DNA from: Streptomyces violaceusniger
GTDB taxonomy: Bacteria > Actinomycetota > Actinomycetes > Streptomycetales > Streptomycetaceae
DNA: 64,000 nt
Assembly: GCA_005405945.1 (NCBI GenBank)
Contig: BJHW01000001.1
Span: 9,114,001-9,178,000 of the forward strand
Direction of reading: 5' to 3'
Shown: positions 24,501 through 34,100 of the stretch, in pieces
How the letters are laid out: each line of letters opens with the position of its first letter
Position numbering within the stretch: position 1 is the stretch's first letter
Translations under genes and position numbers: made by a program
Notes under the pieces: model-generated
What the model saw: the letters and a program-made list of their open reading frames with translations, nothing else
Databases searched by the model: none
What the model was told of the DNA's origin: nothing

Positions 24501-24857
24501 TCAGCTCGCCGTGTCGTCCAGCAGCCGTGAGCGGATCAGGAAGCGCACACCCTCCGGTGCCTCCAGGGAGAAGCCGCTGCCGCGGCCCGGCACCACGTCC
24601 ACCGTGAGATGCGTATGTGCCCACAGCTCGAACTGCGAGGCCGACATCCAGAAGCCCACCGGCTCCTCGACCCCGTCCACCTCCAGCTCCCCGAGCAGCA
24701 CATCCGATCCACCCGTACGGAACTCGCCGAGCGGATAGCACATCGGCGCGCTGCCGTCGCAGCAGCCGCCCGACTGGTGGAACATCAGCGGCCCGTGCTC
24801 GGCCCGCAGCTTGCGGATCAGCTCGGCCGCGGCCGGTGTCAGCGCGATACGGTCCAT
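24501..24857 (-). CDS. DUF779 domain-containing protein
   Basis: A 118-residue protein that matches the DUF779 family over its whole length. It carries the conserved MFHQSGGCCDGSAPMCYPLG (three cysteines, residues about 25-44, a likely metal or redox site) and VGFWMSASQFELWAHTHLTV. Family members often sit beside alcohol or aldehyde dehydrogenases, but none is present here. The ATG at 24857 is preceded by GGAGAGGG. It lies downstream of the P450 gene on the same strand with a 121-base gap, so it could be on the same transcript, although a link to the NRPS pathway is not implied. Confidence 0.88.
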   Translation of the reverse strand: MDRIALTPAAAELIRKLRAEHGPLMFHQSGGCCDGSAPMCYPLGEFRTGGSDVLLGELEVDGVEEPVGFWMSASQFELWAHTHLTVDVVPGRGSGFSLEAPEGVRFLIRSRLLDDTAS

Positions 24858-24978
24858 GGGCGATCCCTCTCCGTCATGCTGGTCATGCTCACCGAGCGGT
24901 CAGGGGTCCGGCCCAGCGAACTCCCCGCCACGTTGCGAGAACGTTGCCCTCACCACGTTCCCCGTCACGACGCTGCCC

Positions 24979-26181
24979 TCACCATGTCACCGGCAGCTCG
25001 CGCAGCCCATAGGTGTTCTTGTCCGTGCGGACGTGGATGTCGTCGAACGGAACGGCCGGCCGCAGGGCGGGGAACCGGTCGAAGAGCCTGGCGTACGAGC
25101 AGCGCATCAGCGAGCGGGCCAGCTGCTGCCCCAGGCACTGGTGGATGCCGTAACCGAACGCGGCGTGGTGGGCCGATGAGCGGGTGACGTCCAGGGTGTC
25201 GGGCGCCGTGAAGTGCTCCGGATCGCGGTTGACCGCGGGCAGCGCGAGGGTGACCGAGTCCCCGGCCCTGATCAGGTCGTCGCCGACCTGGACATCCTCC
25301 AGGGCGGTGCGGATGGGCCCGAAGTGGGTGACGGTGACATACCGCAGCAACTCCTCCACGGCGGAGTCCATCACGGCCGGGTCGGCCCGCAGCGCGTCCA
25401 GCTGCTCGGGGTTCCGCATCAGCGCGAGGGCGCCGAGGGCCAGGGTGTTGCCGGTCGACTCGAAGCCGGCAGTGAGGATGACCATGCCGATCGTCGCCGC
25501 CTCGTCCTCCGGCAGACCGGGCTCGGCGGCCAGATGCCCCAGAAGGTCCTCCGCCGTCCCGGTCTTCTTCTGTCCGATCAGCTCACGGAACCGCTGGTGG
25601 ATGGCCTGGGTGGCGCGGGTGATCTCCTCGGCGCCGGAGTCGAGTTCGAACAGCGCCGCCGAATCCTTCCGGAACCGCTCACGGGCCTCGTCCGGCACGC
25701 CCAGCAACTCCGTGAGGAGGTCGAGTGACATCGGCATGGCGAAGTCGGCCACGAGGTCGGCCGGTGGCCCCTTCCGCTCCATCTCCGCCAGTCGCCCGTC
25801 GGCCAGCTGCTCGATCCTCGGGACCAGCCGGTCCATGCGGCGCACGGTGAAGTGGCGGGTGAGCAGCCGCCGGTAGCGCGTGTGCTCGGGCGGGTCCATG
25901 CGGTGGAAGACACCGGGCGGCACCGCACGCCGCGACCGCTCGGCCTCGGAGGAAATCGCCACCGGCATGCGGGCCAGGTCGGCCCGGTTGCTGAATCGGC
26001 TGTCGCCGAGCACCAGCCGAGCGGCCGAATATCCGGTGACCAGCCATCCCAGATGGCCATCGGAATAGTGCATACGGCTCAACGGGCCCTGTTCGCTGAG
26101 CCGCAGGAGTTCGGTGGGCAGTTCGAACGGACACCGACGCGTGGTGGGCACGCCGGTGGGAATCGGAAGAGCGTCCGTCAT
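24979..26181 (-). CDS. cytochrome P450
   Basis: A 400-residue class I bacterial cytochrome P450. The haem-binding loop is FGYGIHQCLGQQLARSLM (Cys near residue 349), the I-helix oxygen-activating motif is TAGFESTGNTLAL (about 240-252), the K-helix is EELLRYVT, and DPPEHTRYRRLLTRHF is the C-helix region. I start at ATG 26181 (MTDALPIPTG) because GAGGAAG lies seven bases upstream; the longer frame runs into the promoter region. It is divergent from the NRPS genes, sharing a 218-base regulatory gap, which suggests it tailors the peptide or one of its amino-acid building blocks (for example hydroxylation). It needs a ferredoxin/reductase from elsewhere. Confidence 0.92.
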   Translation of the reverse strand: MTDALPIPTGVPTTRRCPFELPTELLRLSEQGPLSRMHYSDGHLGWLVTGYSAARLVLGDSRFSNRADLARMPVAISSEAERSRRAVPPGVFHRMDPPEHTRYRRLLTRHFTVRRMDRLVPRIEQLADGRLAEMERKGPPADLVADFAMPMSLDLLTELLGVPDEARERFRKDSAALFELDSGAEEITRATQAIHQRFRELIGQKKTGTAEDLLGHLAAEPGLPEDEAATIGMVILTAGFESTGNTLALGALALMRNPEQLDALRADPAVMDSAVEELLRYVTVTHFGPIRTALEDVQVGDDLIRAGDSVTLALPAVNRDPEHFTAPDTLDVTRSSAHHAAFGYGIHQCLGQQLARSLMRCSYARLFDRFPALRPAVPFDDIHVRTDKNTYGLRELPVTW

Positions 26182-26292
26182 CGTATCTTCCTCTATGTCC
26201 GGATCACGAGTCTTCGTGACCTTGTTCGCGGGAAGGGAAATATCTGAGTGGCAGGATGGTGCCATACGGCCTTCCAAGCCTGCCCACGACTC

Positions 26293-26321
26293 TTGTCGCG
26301 ATATAGCGGCGGGGTTAGACT
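26293..26321 (+). promoter_or_regulatory. predicted promoter of the NRPS-1/NRPS-2 operon
   Basis: TTGTCG (26293-26298) and TAGACT (26316-26321) are separated by exactly 17 bases, the best vegetative promoter in the divergent P450-NRPS gap. Transcription would start near 26328, leaving a leader of about 70 bases that is AT-richer than its surroundings. The -35 is identical to that predicted upstream of the alginate-lyase-family gene. Confidence 0.55.
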
Positions 26322-26399
26322 CCCGGTGCAAAATGACATGAGTATTTCGAAATGAATTCGGTGCTGCTGCCTGGGAAGTGACCCGATATTAGGCAATGG

Positions 26400-29300
26400 G
26401 TGGTGCTCGTGCAAGACGGGGGAATGAATGGGTCTCGCTATCCGCAAGGGTCTCGCTATCTTCCTCAGGGTTCTCGCTACCCGCTATCCGCTGCCCAGCG
26501 GGAGATCTGGGTGGCGCAGCGCATCAATCCGGATGGCCTGCAATTCCAAGTAGGCCAGTATGTCGAGATCCGTGGGCCCCTCAACCCCGCCCTTTTCGAA
26601 TCGGCGCTGCGCCGGGCGGTCGCCGAGGCCGATACGCTGCACGCGCGGTTCCTGGACGTCGACGACCTCGACGACATTGACGGCGACCTCGACGGCGTGC
26701 CCCATCAGGTGCTCGGCCCGCCCGGCGACTGGGCGCTGCGGACCCTCGACCTGAGCGGCGGCCCCGATCCCCGGGCCGCCGCCGAACGGTGGATGCGCGA
26801 GGAACTCAGGACGCCGATGGACCTGGCGCGCGGTCCGCTGTTCTCCTTCGCCCTGATCAAGACGGCGGCGGATCGGTTCGTCTGGTACCAGGGATATCAC
26901 CACATCGTGACCGACGGGGCGGGCAGCACACTCTTCGCCCGCCGGGTCGCCGAACTCTACACGGCATTTCAAAGGGGGGAACCCGCCGGTGAGTCCCCAT
27001 TCTCTTCACTGACCGCCCTGCTCGACCAGGAAGCCGAGTACCGGGAATCCGAGGAATTCGAGCGTGACCGCCGGTACTGGCTGGAGCGGTTTGCCTCCCC
27101 GCCCCAGGCCGCGCGTCTCACCACCGCTCCGGGCACCGAACCCAGCGATTTCCTGCGTCATACCACCCGGATCGGAGCTGATGAGGCCGACCGCCTCAGA
27201 GAAGCCGCCCGCGCCGCCCGGACTCACTGGTCGGTGGTGTTGACCGCTGTTGTCGCGGTTTACCTGCACCGCTTGACCGGGGCGGAGGACATCACGCTCG
27301 GCTTCGCTGTTTCGGCGCGAAAGGACCCGATTTCCCGCCGTACTCCCGGAACCCTGGCCAACATACTTCCACTACGGGCGGAATTGAGCGCCGCGACGAC
27401 CTGGGCCGACGTCCTGCGACGCCTTTCCCGGGAAGTCCGCATGGCCCTGTCGCACCAGCGCTACCGGGGTGAGGATCTGGCCCGCGACCTCCATCTCACC
27501 GGGGGCGTTCCGGCCCTCGTGGGGCCCGAGGTCAACGTCATGTCGTTCGACTGGGACCTGGAGTTCGACGAGTGCCGGGCCACCCACCACAACCTGGCCA
27601 ACGGCCCGATCCCCGATGTGTCGGTCATGGCCTACGAACAGCCCGACGGCGGTATCCGCATCGACCTGAACGGCAACGCCGACCTCTACAGCCCCCAGGA
27701 CCTGGCCGACCACCAGCGGCGCCTCTTCGCCTTGTTGGAGGCGGTGGTGGTGGATGCGGGTGGGTGTGTGGGTGGGGTGGAGTTGGTGTCGGTGGTGGAG
27801 CGTGGGGTGTTGTTGGGGTGGGGGAGTGGTGGGGTTGGGGCGGTGGGGTCGGGGACGGTGCCGGGGGTGTTGGGTGAGCGGGTGGCGGGGTGTGGTGGTG
27901 CGGTTGCGGTGGTGTGTGGGGAGGTTGCTTTGTCGTATGGGGAGTTGGGGGTGCGGTCGGATCGGTTGGCGCGGTTTTTGGTGGGGTGTGGGGTGGGGCC
28001 GGAGCGGTTGGTGGGGTGGTGTTGTCGCGTTCGGTGGATGTGGTGGTGGTGTTGCTGGCGGTGTTGAAGGCTGGTGGTGCGTATGTGCCGTTGGATCCGG
28101 GGTTTCCGGCGGAGCGGGTGCGGTTGGTGGTGGAGGATGCCGGGCCGGTGTTGGTGGTGGCGTCGGGTGATGTGGTGGGGCGGTTGCCGTCGTTGGGTGT
28201 TCCGGTGGTGGTGCTGGATGACCCGGAGACGGCGCGTGAGGTGGCGGGTTGTCCAGTCGGGGAGGTGACCGACGCGGATCGTCCGGCGCCGCTGCGTCCG
28301 TCGCATCCGGCGTATGTGATGTACACCTCCGGCTCGACCGGCACCCCCAAGGGCGTGGTGATCACACAACAGAGCCTGGTCAATACGATCGGGTGGGCCG
28401 TCGAGACCCTGGGCACGCGAGCCCTCTCCCACGTGATGATGTCCACCTCGGCGAGTTTCGACGTGTCCGCCTTCGAACTGTTCGCGCCGCTCGCGTGCGG
28501 TGGACGTGTCGAGATCGTGGACGACGCCGTGGCCCTGGTGGGGCGGTTGCCCCACCGGCCGGAAGCCAGCCTGGTGAGCGGCGTCCCCTCGGCCCTGGTC
28601 CAGGTCGCGAAGGCGGTCGGGCCGCGGGACTTCCCGGGCGTCGTGGTCTGCGCCGGGGAGGCCCTGTCGGGCCCGGCGGCCCACACCATCGGTGACGCCC
28701 TGCCCGGCTGCCGGGTGCTCAACGCCTACGGCCCGACGGAGGCCACGGTCTACGCGACGGCCGGGTGGTACGACGGCGAGGCCGAGGGCGCCGCACCGAT
28801 CGGTGGGCCGATCGCCGGTACACGGGCGTATGTGCTGGATGGTGGGTTGGGTTTGGTGCCGGTGGGCGTGGTGGGCGAGCTGTACGTGGCGGGTGTGGGG
28901 TTGGCGCGTGGGTATGCGGGGCGTGCCGGGCTGACGGCGGAGCGGTTTGTGGCGGATCCGTTCGGTGGGCCCGGGGAGCGGATGTATCGGACGGGGGATC
29001 TGGTGCGGTGGCGGTCGGATGGGGTCTTGGAGTTCGTGGGCCGGGCGGACGATCAGGTGAAGGTGCGGGGGTTCCGTATCGAGTTGGGTGAGGTGGAGGG
29101 TGCGGTGGCCGCGCATCCGTCGGTGGGCCAGGCGGCGGTGGTGGTGCGGAAGGACCGCCCCGGGGACCGGCGTTTGGTGGCGTACGTGGTCCCTGCTGAG
29201 GCCGGATGTGATGTGGGGGTGGTGCGGGAGTTTGTGCGGGGGCGGTTGCCGGAGTTCATGGTGCCGGGTTCGTGGGTGGTGCTGGAGCGGCTGCCCGTGA

Positions 29301-31129
29301 CCGCGAACGGCAAGCTGGACCGGCGGGCCCTGCCGGTGCCGGAGGTCCGGGCGTCTGGTCCGGGCCGTGAGCCACGTACGGCGGTGGAGCGGACACTGTG
29401 CCGTGTGTACGCCGAGGTGCTGGGCCTGGAGCGGGTGGGGGCCGAGGACGGCTTCTACGACCTCGGCGGGGACAGCATCTCCACCATCCAGTTGGTCAGC
29501 CGGGCCAGAGCGGCCGGACTGGTCATCACTCCGGCCGATGTGTTCGCCCACAAGACGGTGGCCAGGCTGGCGCACACGGCGACGCCCGCGACCGATGCGG
29601 CCCGTGACCAGGCGGCCGACGTCCCGGTCGGCGAGGTGACACCGACCCCCATCATGGAGTGGCTCCGTGAGCAGGGCGGCCCGGTCGACGGGTTCTGCCA
29701 GGCGATGCTGATGACCACACCCGCCGGAGCCGGTACCCCGCAGCTCGCGGACGTCCTGCGGGCCCTGACCGACCACCACGACGCGCTGCGGCTCCGGTTG
29801 GCGGACCGCCCCGACGGGGCATGGTCGCCCGAGGTGGCGACGGTGGGAACGGTACGGGCCGCGCAGCGAGTGCGCCGTATCGAGACCACGGACGGCCAAC
29901 CCCCGGAAGGCCTGCTGGCCGAGCAGTTCACCGCCGCCCGTGGCCGCCTCGACCCGAGGGCGGGAGTGATGTGGCAGGCGGTGCACTTCGACGCCGGGCC
30001 CCGGCATCAGGGGCGACTCCTGCTGGTCATCCACCACCTGGCGGTCGACGGTGTCTCATGGCGCATTCTGCTGCCGGACCTGGAGGCCGCCTGGGCGGCG
30101 GTGACGGCGGTGGGGGCGGCGGCGGAACGGTCGGTGGAGTGGCAACCGGTCGGCACGTCGTTCCGCCGCTGGGCCGCACTGCTGGCCGCCGAGGCGGACA
30201 CGGAGGCCCGGGAGGGGGAGCTGCGCCACTGGGAGGAGGTCCAGGCCGATGTACGGCCCGTAGTGGCGGGGCGGACCGGCGGCCGGGGCACCTTCGGGAC
30301 CGCCGGAAACATGGCGCTGCCCATGCCCGGTGAGGACACCGAGCCCTTGCTGACCCGAGTGCCCGGGGCGTTCCACGCCGGTGTGCACGATGTGCTGCTC
30401 GCCGCGTTCGCCGTGGCCCTCGACACGTGGCGGGAGCGCCATGGCCTGGGCGCCGCCTGCGGGCCCGTGGTGGTGGACGTGGAAGGACACGGCCGGTCAC
30501 ACCCCCTGGCCGAGGAGGTGGACCTCTCGCGCACCGTCGGATGGTTCACCGCCCTCTATCCCGTCCGGCTGGAACCGGGCCGCGTGGACCAGGAGGAGAT
30601 GCGCCGTGGCGGTCCCACGCTCGGCCGTGCGGTCAAGCGCGTCAAGGAGCAGCTGCGGACCCTCCCCGGCCAGGGACTCGGCTACGGGCTTCTGCGCTAT
30701 CTCAACCCCCGCACCCGTCCCCGCCTCGCCGCGCTCCCGACCCCCGATATCCGGTTCAACTACCTCGGCCGTATCGCCGCACCGCGCGGCGGGGCGCCGT
30801 GGACACCCGCCGGTGACGGTACGAGCGGGCTGCTCATGGCGGGCGCGGACGCCGACGCCCCGCTGCCCTACGCCCTGGAGCTGAACGCCGTCACGTACGA
30901 CGGCCCCGACGGCCCGCGCCTGGTGGCGCACTGGTCCTGGGCCCGTGGGCTGCTCACCGAGGAGGAGGTGAGCGACCTCGCACAGACCTGGTTCACCGTG
31001 TTGAAGGCCATCACGGCGCATGCCGAACGCCCGGACGCCGGCGGCCGCACACCCTCCGACCTCCCCCTGGTGAACCTCAACCAGGACCAGATCGACCGTC
31101 TCGAGGCAGCGTGGAGGAAGAAGCGATGA
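26400..31129 (+). CDS. nonribosomal peptide synthetase NRPS-1 (C-A-T-E), frameshifted as assembled
   Basis: A single-module synthetase of about 1576 residues once one base is restored. Order: C (26475-27730, active site YHHIVTDGAG), A (27735-29345, with YTSGSTGTPKG and NAYGPTEATV), T (29380-29580, GGDSIS with the phosphopantetheine Ser codon at 29474), E (29625-31080, HHLAVDGVSWR and EGHGRSH), and the short tail NQDQIDRLEAAWRKKR. By eye the A-domain pocket residues are D-V-F-S-V-A-A-V-Y. The frame breaks at GGGG 28013-28016, where the copy at 32.77 kb has GGGGG. The C domain begins YPLSAAQREIWVAQRINPDG and has no docking acceptor in front, which suits an initiating or acyl-accepting module. 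The start is uncertain (GTG 26400 or ATG 26424). The stop overlaps NRPS-2 by ATGA, so the two genes are coupled. Confidence 0.9.
26429..26485 (+). repeat. tandem GSRY-encoding repeat at the NRPS-1 N-terminus
   Basis: GGGTCTCGCTATC-type units occur three times in frame, giving GSRYPQGSRYLPQGSRYPLS immediately before the first C-domain core motif. The last unit supplies the conserved YPLS. The extra copies could be a flexible N-terminal extension or could mean that the real start is within them. Confidence 0.6.
27729..28371 (+). repeat. A-domain N-subdomain repeat, copy 1 (partner 32485-33129)
   Basis: The segment from the C-A linker to just past the A3 motif (GCCTTGTTGGAGGCGGTGG to CACACAACAG) is almost base-for-base the same as 32485-33129 in NRPS-2; the lengths differ by the one G missing at 28013-28016. 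The near-identity, including synonymous sites, points to recent duplication or gene conversion. The sequence then diverges abruptly into an unrelated specificity core. Confidence 0.9.
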
Positions 31130-34100
31130 CACAGTCAGGACTACTCGACGTCTTGCCGCTGTCGCCCTTGCAGGAAGGGCTGCTCTTCCACGCTGTACAT
31201 GACGTCCACGCCGTGCATGATGTCCACGGCGTCCACGGCGTCCACGGCGTCCACGGCGTCCACGGCGTCCACGGCGTCCACGGCGTCCATGACGGGAGCG
31301 GTGGCGACGGGTACACCGTCCAGATCGTCCTCCGGCTGGACGGGCACCTGCGCCCGGCCGTGCTCCGGGCGGCGGCCGAAACGCTCCTGGACCGCCACCA
31401 GAACCTCCGCGCCGCCTTCCTGTACGAGGGGATGGACCAGCCCATCCAGGTCATCCCCCGCGAGATCGAACTGCCGTGGGAGGAGATCGACCTCACCGAC
31501 GCCGCAGAGGCCGAAACCGCAGCAGCCGAAGCCGAGCGCCACGCCGCGTGCGAGCGCCTGCTCGACGAGGAGCGAAACCATCGGTTCGACCCCACCGAAC
31601 CCCCGCTGATCCGCTTCACCCTGATCCGTATCGGCACCGACCGTCACGTACTGGCGCTCACCAACCACCACATCCTGCTCGACGGCTGGTCCTATCCGGT
31701 CCTGCTCCGCGAACTGTTCGAGCTCTACGCCCGCGGAGGCGACGACAGCCACCTGCCGCCGGTGACCCCTTACCGGGACTACCTCGCCTGGCTCGGGGCG
31801 CGGGACCGGGAAACGGCGGAGGAAGGGTGGCGGCAGGCCCTGGCCGGGCTCGAGGAACCCACGCTGCTGGCCCCGGCCGCCAACCCGGCACGCCCGGCCC
31901 GGCGGGACCGGGTCGCACGGGAGCTCCCCGGTGACCTCACCGACCGGCTGGACGGCTGGGCACGCGACCACGGGCTGACCCTCGCCACCGTCATCCAGGG
32001 CGCCTGGGCCATCATGCTGCACCGTCTGACCGGCCGCGACGACGTGGTCTTCGGCATCACCACGGCCGGGAGGCCACCGGAGCTCCCGGGCGTCGAGAGC
32101 ATGGTCGGACTGTTCATCAACACCGTGCCGGTGCGGATCACACTCGACCAGGACGAGACCCTGGCCACGCTGCTCGTCCGGGTGCAGAAGGAGCACGTTC
32201 GTCTCCTGGGCCGCCAGTACACCGGCCTCACCGAGGTGTGCCAACTGGCCGGACACCCACAGCTCTTCGACTCGCTCGTCGTCGTGGAGAACTACCCCAT
32301 GGACCCGGACGCCGTCTGCCCACCGGACACCGGCCTCCGGGTGACCGACATCAGCGGCCACGACGGCACCCACTACCCGCTCAACCTGGTCGTCTTCCCC
32401 GGCGAGACCCTACGTCTTCGACTGGACTACCGCGCTGATGTGTTCGACCGCGCCACGGTAGAGAGCGTGCTGCGGCGTCTGTCCGCCTTGTTGGAGGCGG
32501 TGGTGGTGGATGCGGGTGGGTGTGTGGGTGGGGTGGAGTTGGTGTCGGTGGTGGAGCGTGGGGTGTTGTTGGGGTGGGGGAGTGGTGGGGTTGGGGCGGT
32601 GGGGTCGGGGACGGTGCCGGGGGTGTTGGGTGAGCGGGTGGCGGGGTGTGGTGGTGCGGTTGCGGTGGTGTGTGGGGAAGTTGCTTTGACATATGACGAA
32701 TTGGGGGTGCGGTCGGATCGGTTGGCGCGGTTTTTGGTGGGGTGTGGGGTGGGGCCGGAGCGGTTGGTGGGGGTGGTGTTGTCGCGTTCGGTGGATGTGG
32801 TGGTGGTGTTGCTGGCGGTGTTGAAGGCTGGTGGTGCGTATGTGCCGGTGGATCCGGGGTTTCCGGCGGAGCGGGTGCGGTTGGTGGTGGAGGATGCCGG
32901 GCCGGTGTTGGTGGTGGCGTCGGGTGATGTGGTGAGGCGGTTGCCGTCGTTGGGTGTTCCGGTGGTGGTGCTGGATGACCCGGAGACGGCGCGTGAGGTG
33001 GCGGGTTGTCCAGCCGGGGAGGTGACCGACGCGGATCGTCCGGCGCCGCTGCGTCCGTCGCATCCGGCGTATGTGATGTACACCTCCGGCTCGACCGGCA
33101 CCCCCAAGGGCGTGGTGATCACACAACAGGCCCTGGTGGCGCTGGCCCGCGACCAGGCGTTCGACGGCAGCGCACACGACTGCGTGCTGGTGCACTCCCC
33201 CCTCGCCTTCGACGCGTCCACCTACGAGCTCTGGGTCCCCCTGCTGCGCGGCGGCAAGCTCGTTCTGATGCCCGATGGCCCGCTCGACACCGCCTCCATG
33301 GCCAAGGTGATCGCCGAGCATGGCGTCACGGGTGTCTTCGCGACCACAGCGCTGTTCAACAGCCTCGCCGGTGAGTCTCCCGACTTCTTCGCGGCCGTTG
33401 AAGAGGTGTGGACGGGAGGCGAGGCCGCCTCCCCCGCAGCGGTCCGGCGGGTGATCGACACCTGCCCCGACATCGCCGTGGTGAACGCCTACGGCCCCAC
33501 CGAGACCACGATGATCGCCACCTACCACCGGGTGGTGAGGGGTGGATCGGCCGCCGAGGTGGTACCGATCGGCCGTGGCACGGACAGCACGCGGGTGTAT
33601 GTGCTGGATGGTGGGTTGGGTTTGGTGCCGGTGGGTGTGGTGGGTGAGTTGTATGTGGCGGGTGTGGGGTTGGCGCGGGGGTATGCGGGGCGTGCGGGGT
33701 TGACGGGGGAGCGGTTTGTGGCGGATCCGTTCGGCGCGGCTGGGGAGCGGATGTACCGGACCGGGGACCTGGTGCGGTGGAATGCCGAAGGCCGGTTGGA
33801 GTTTGTGGGGCGTGTGGATGATCAGGTGAAGGTGCGGGGTTTTCGGATTGAGTTGGGTGAGGTGGAGGGTGCGGTGGGTGCGCATTCTTCGGTGGGTCGG
33901 GTGGCGGTGGTGGTGCGGGAGGATCGTCCGGGGGATCGGCGTTTGGTGGCGTATGTGGTCCCTGCTGAGGCTGGGTGTGATGTGGGGGTGGTGCGGGAGT
34001 TTGTGCGGGGGCGGTTGCCGGAGTTCATGGTGCCGGGTGCGTGGGTGGTGGTGGATCGGCTGCCCGTGACCGCGAATGGAAAGCTGGATCGGCGGGCCTT

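Noticed and set aside
31195..31293. Possible CRISPR-like array
   Set aside because: The units are 9 bases, contiguous and without spacers, and encode VHG in frame within a C domain; this is a minisatellite.
27729..33129. Insertion sequence or transposon as explanation for the long direct repeats
   Set aside because: No transposase, terminal inverted repeats or target duplications; the repeats are conserved domain parts in frame.
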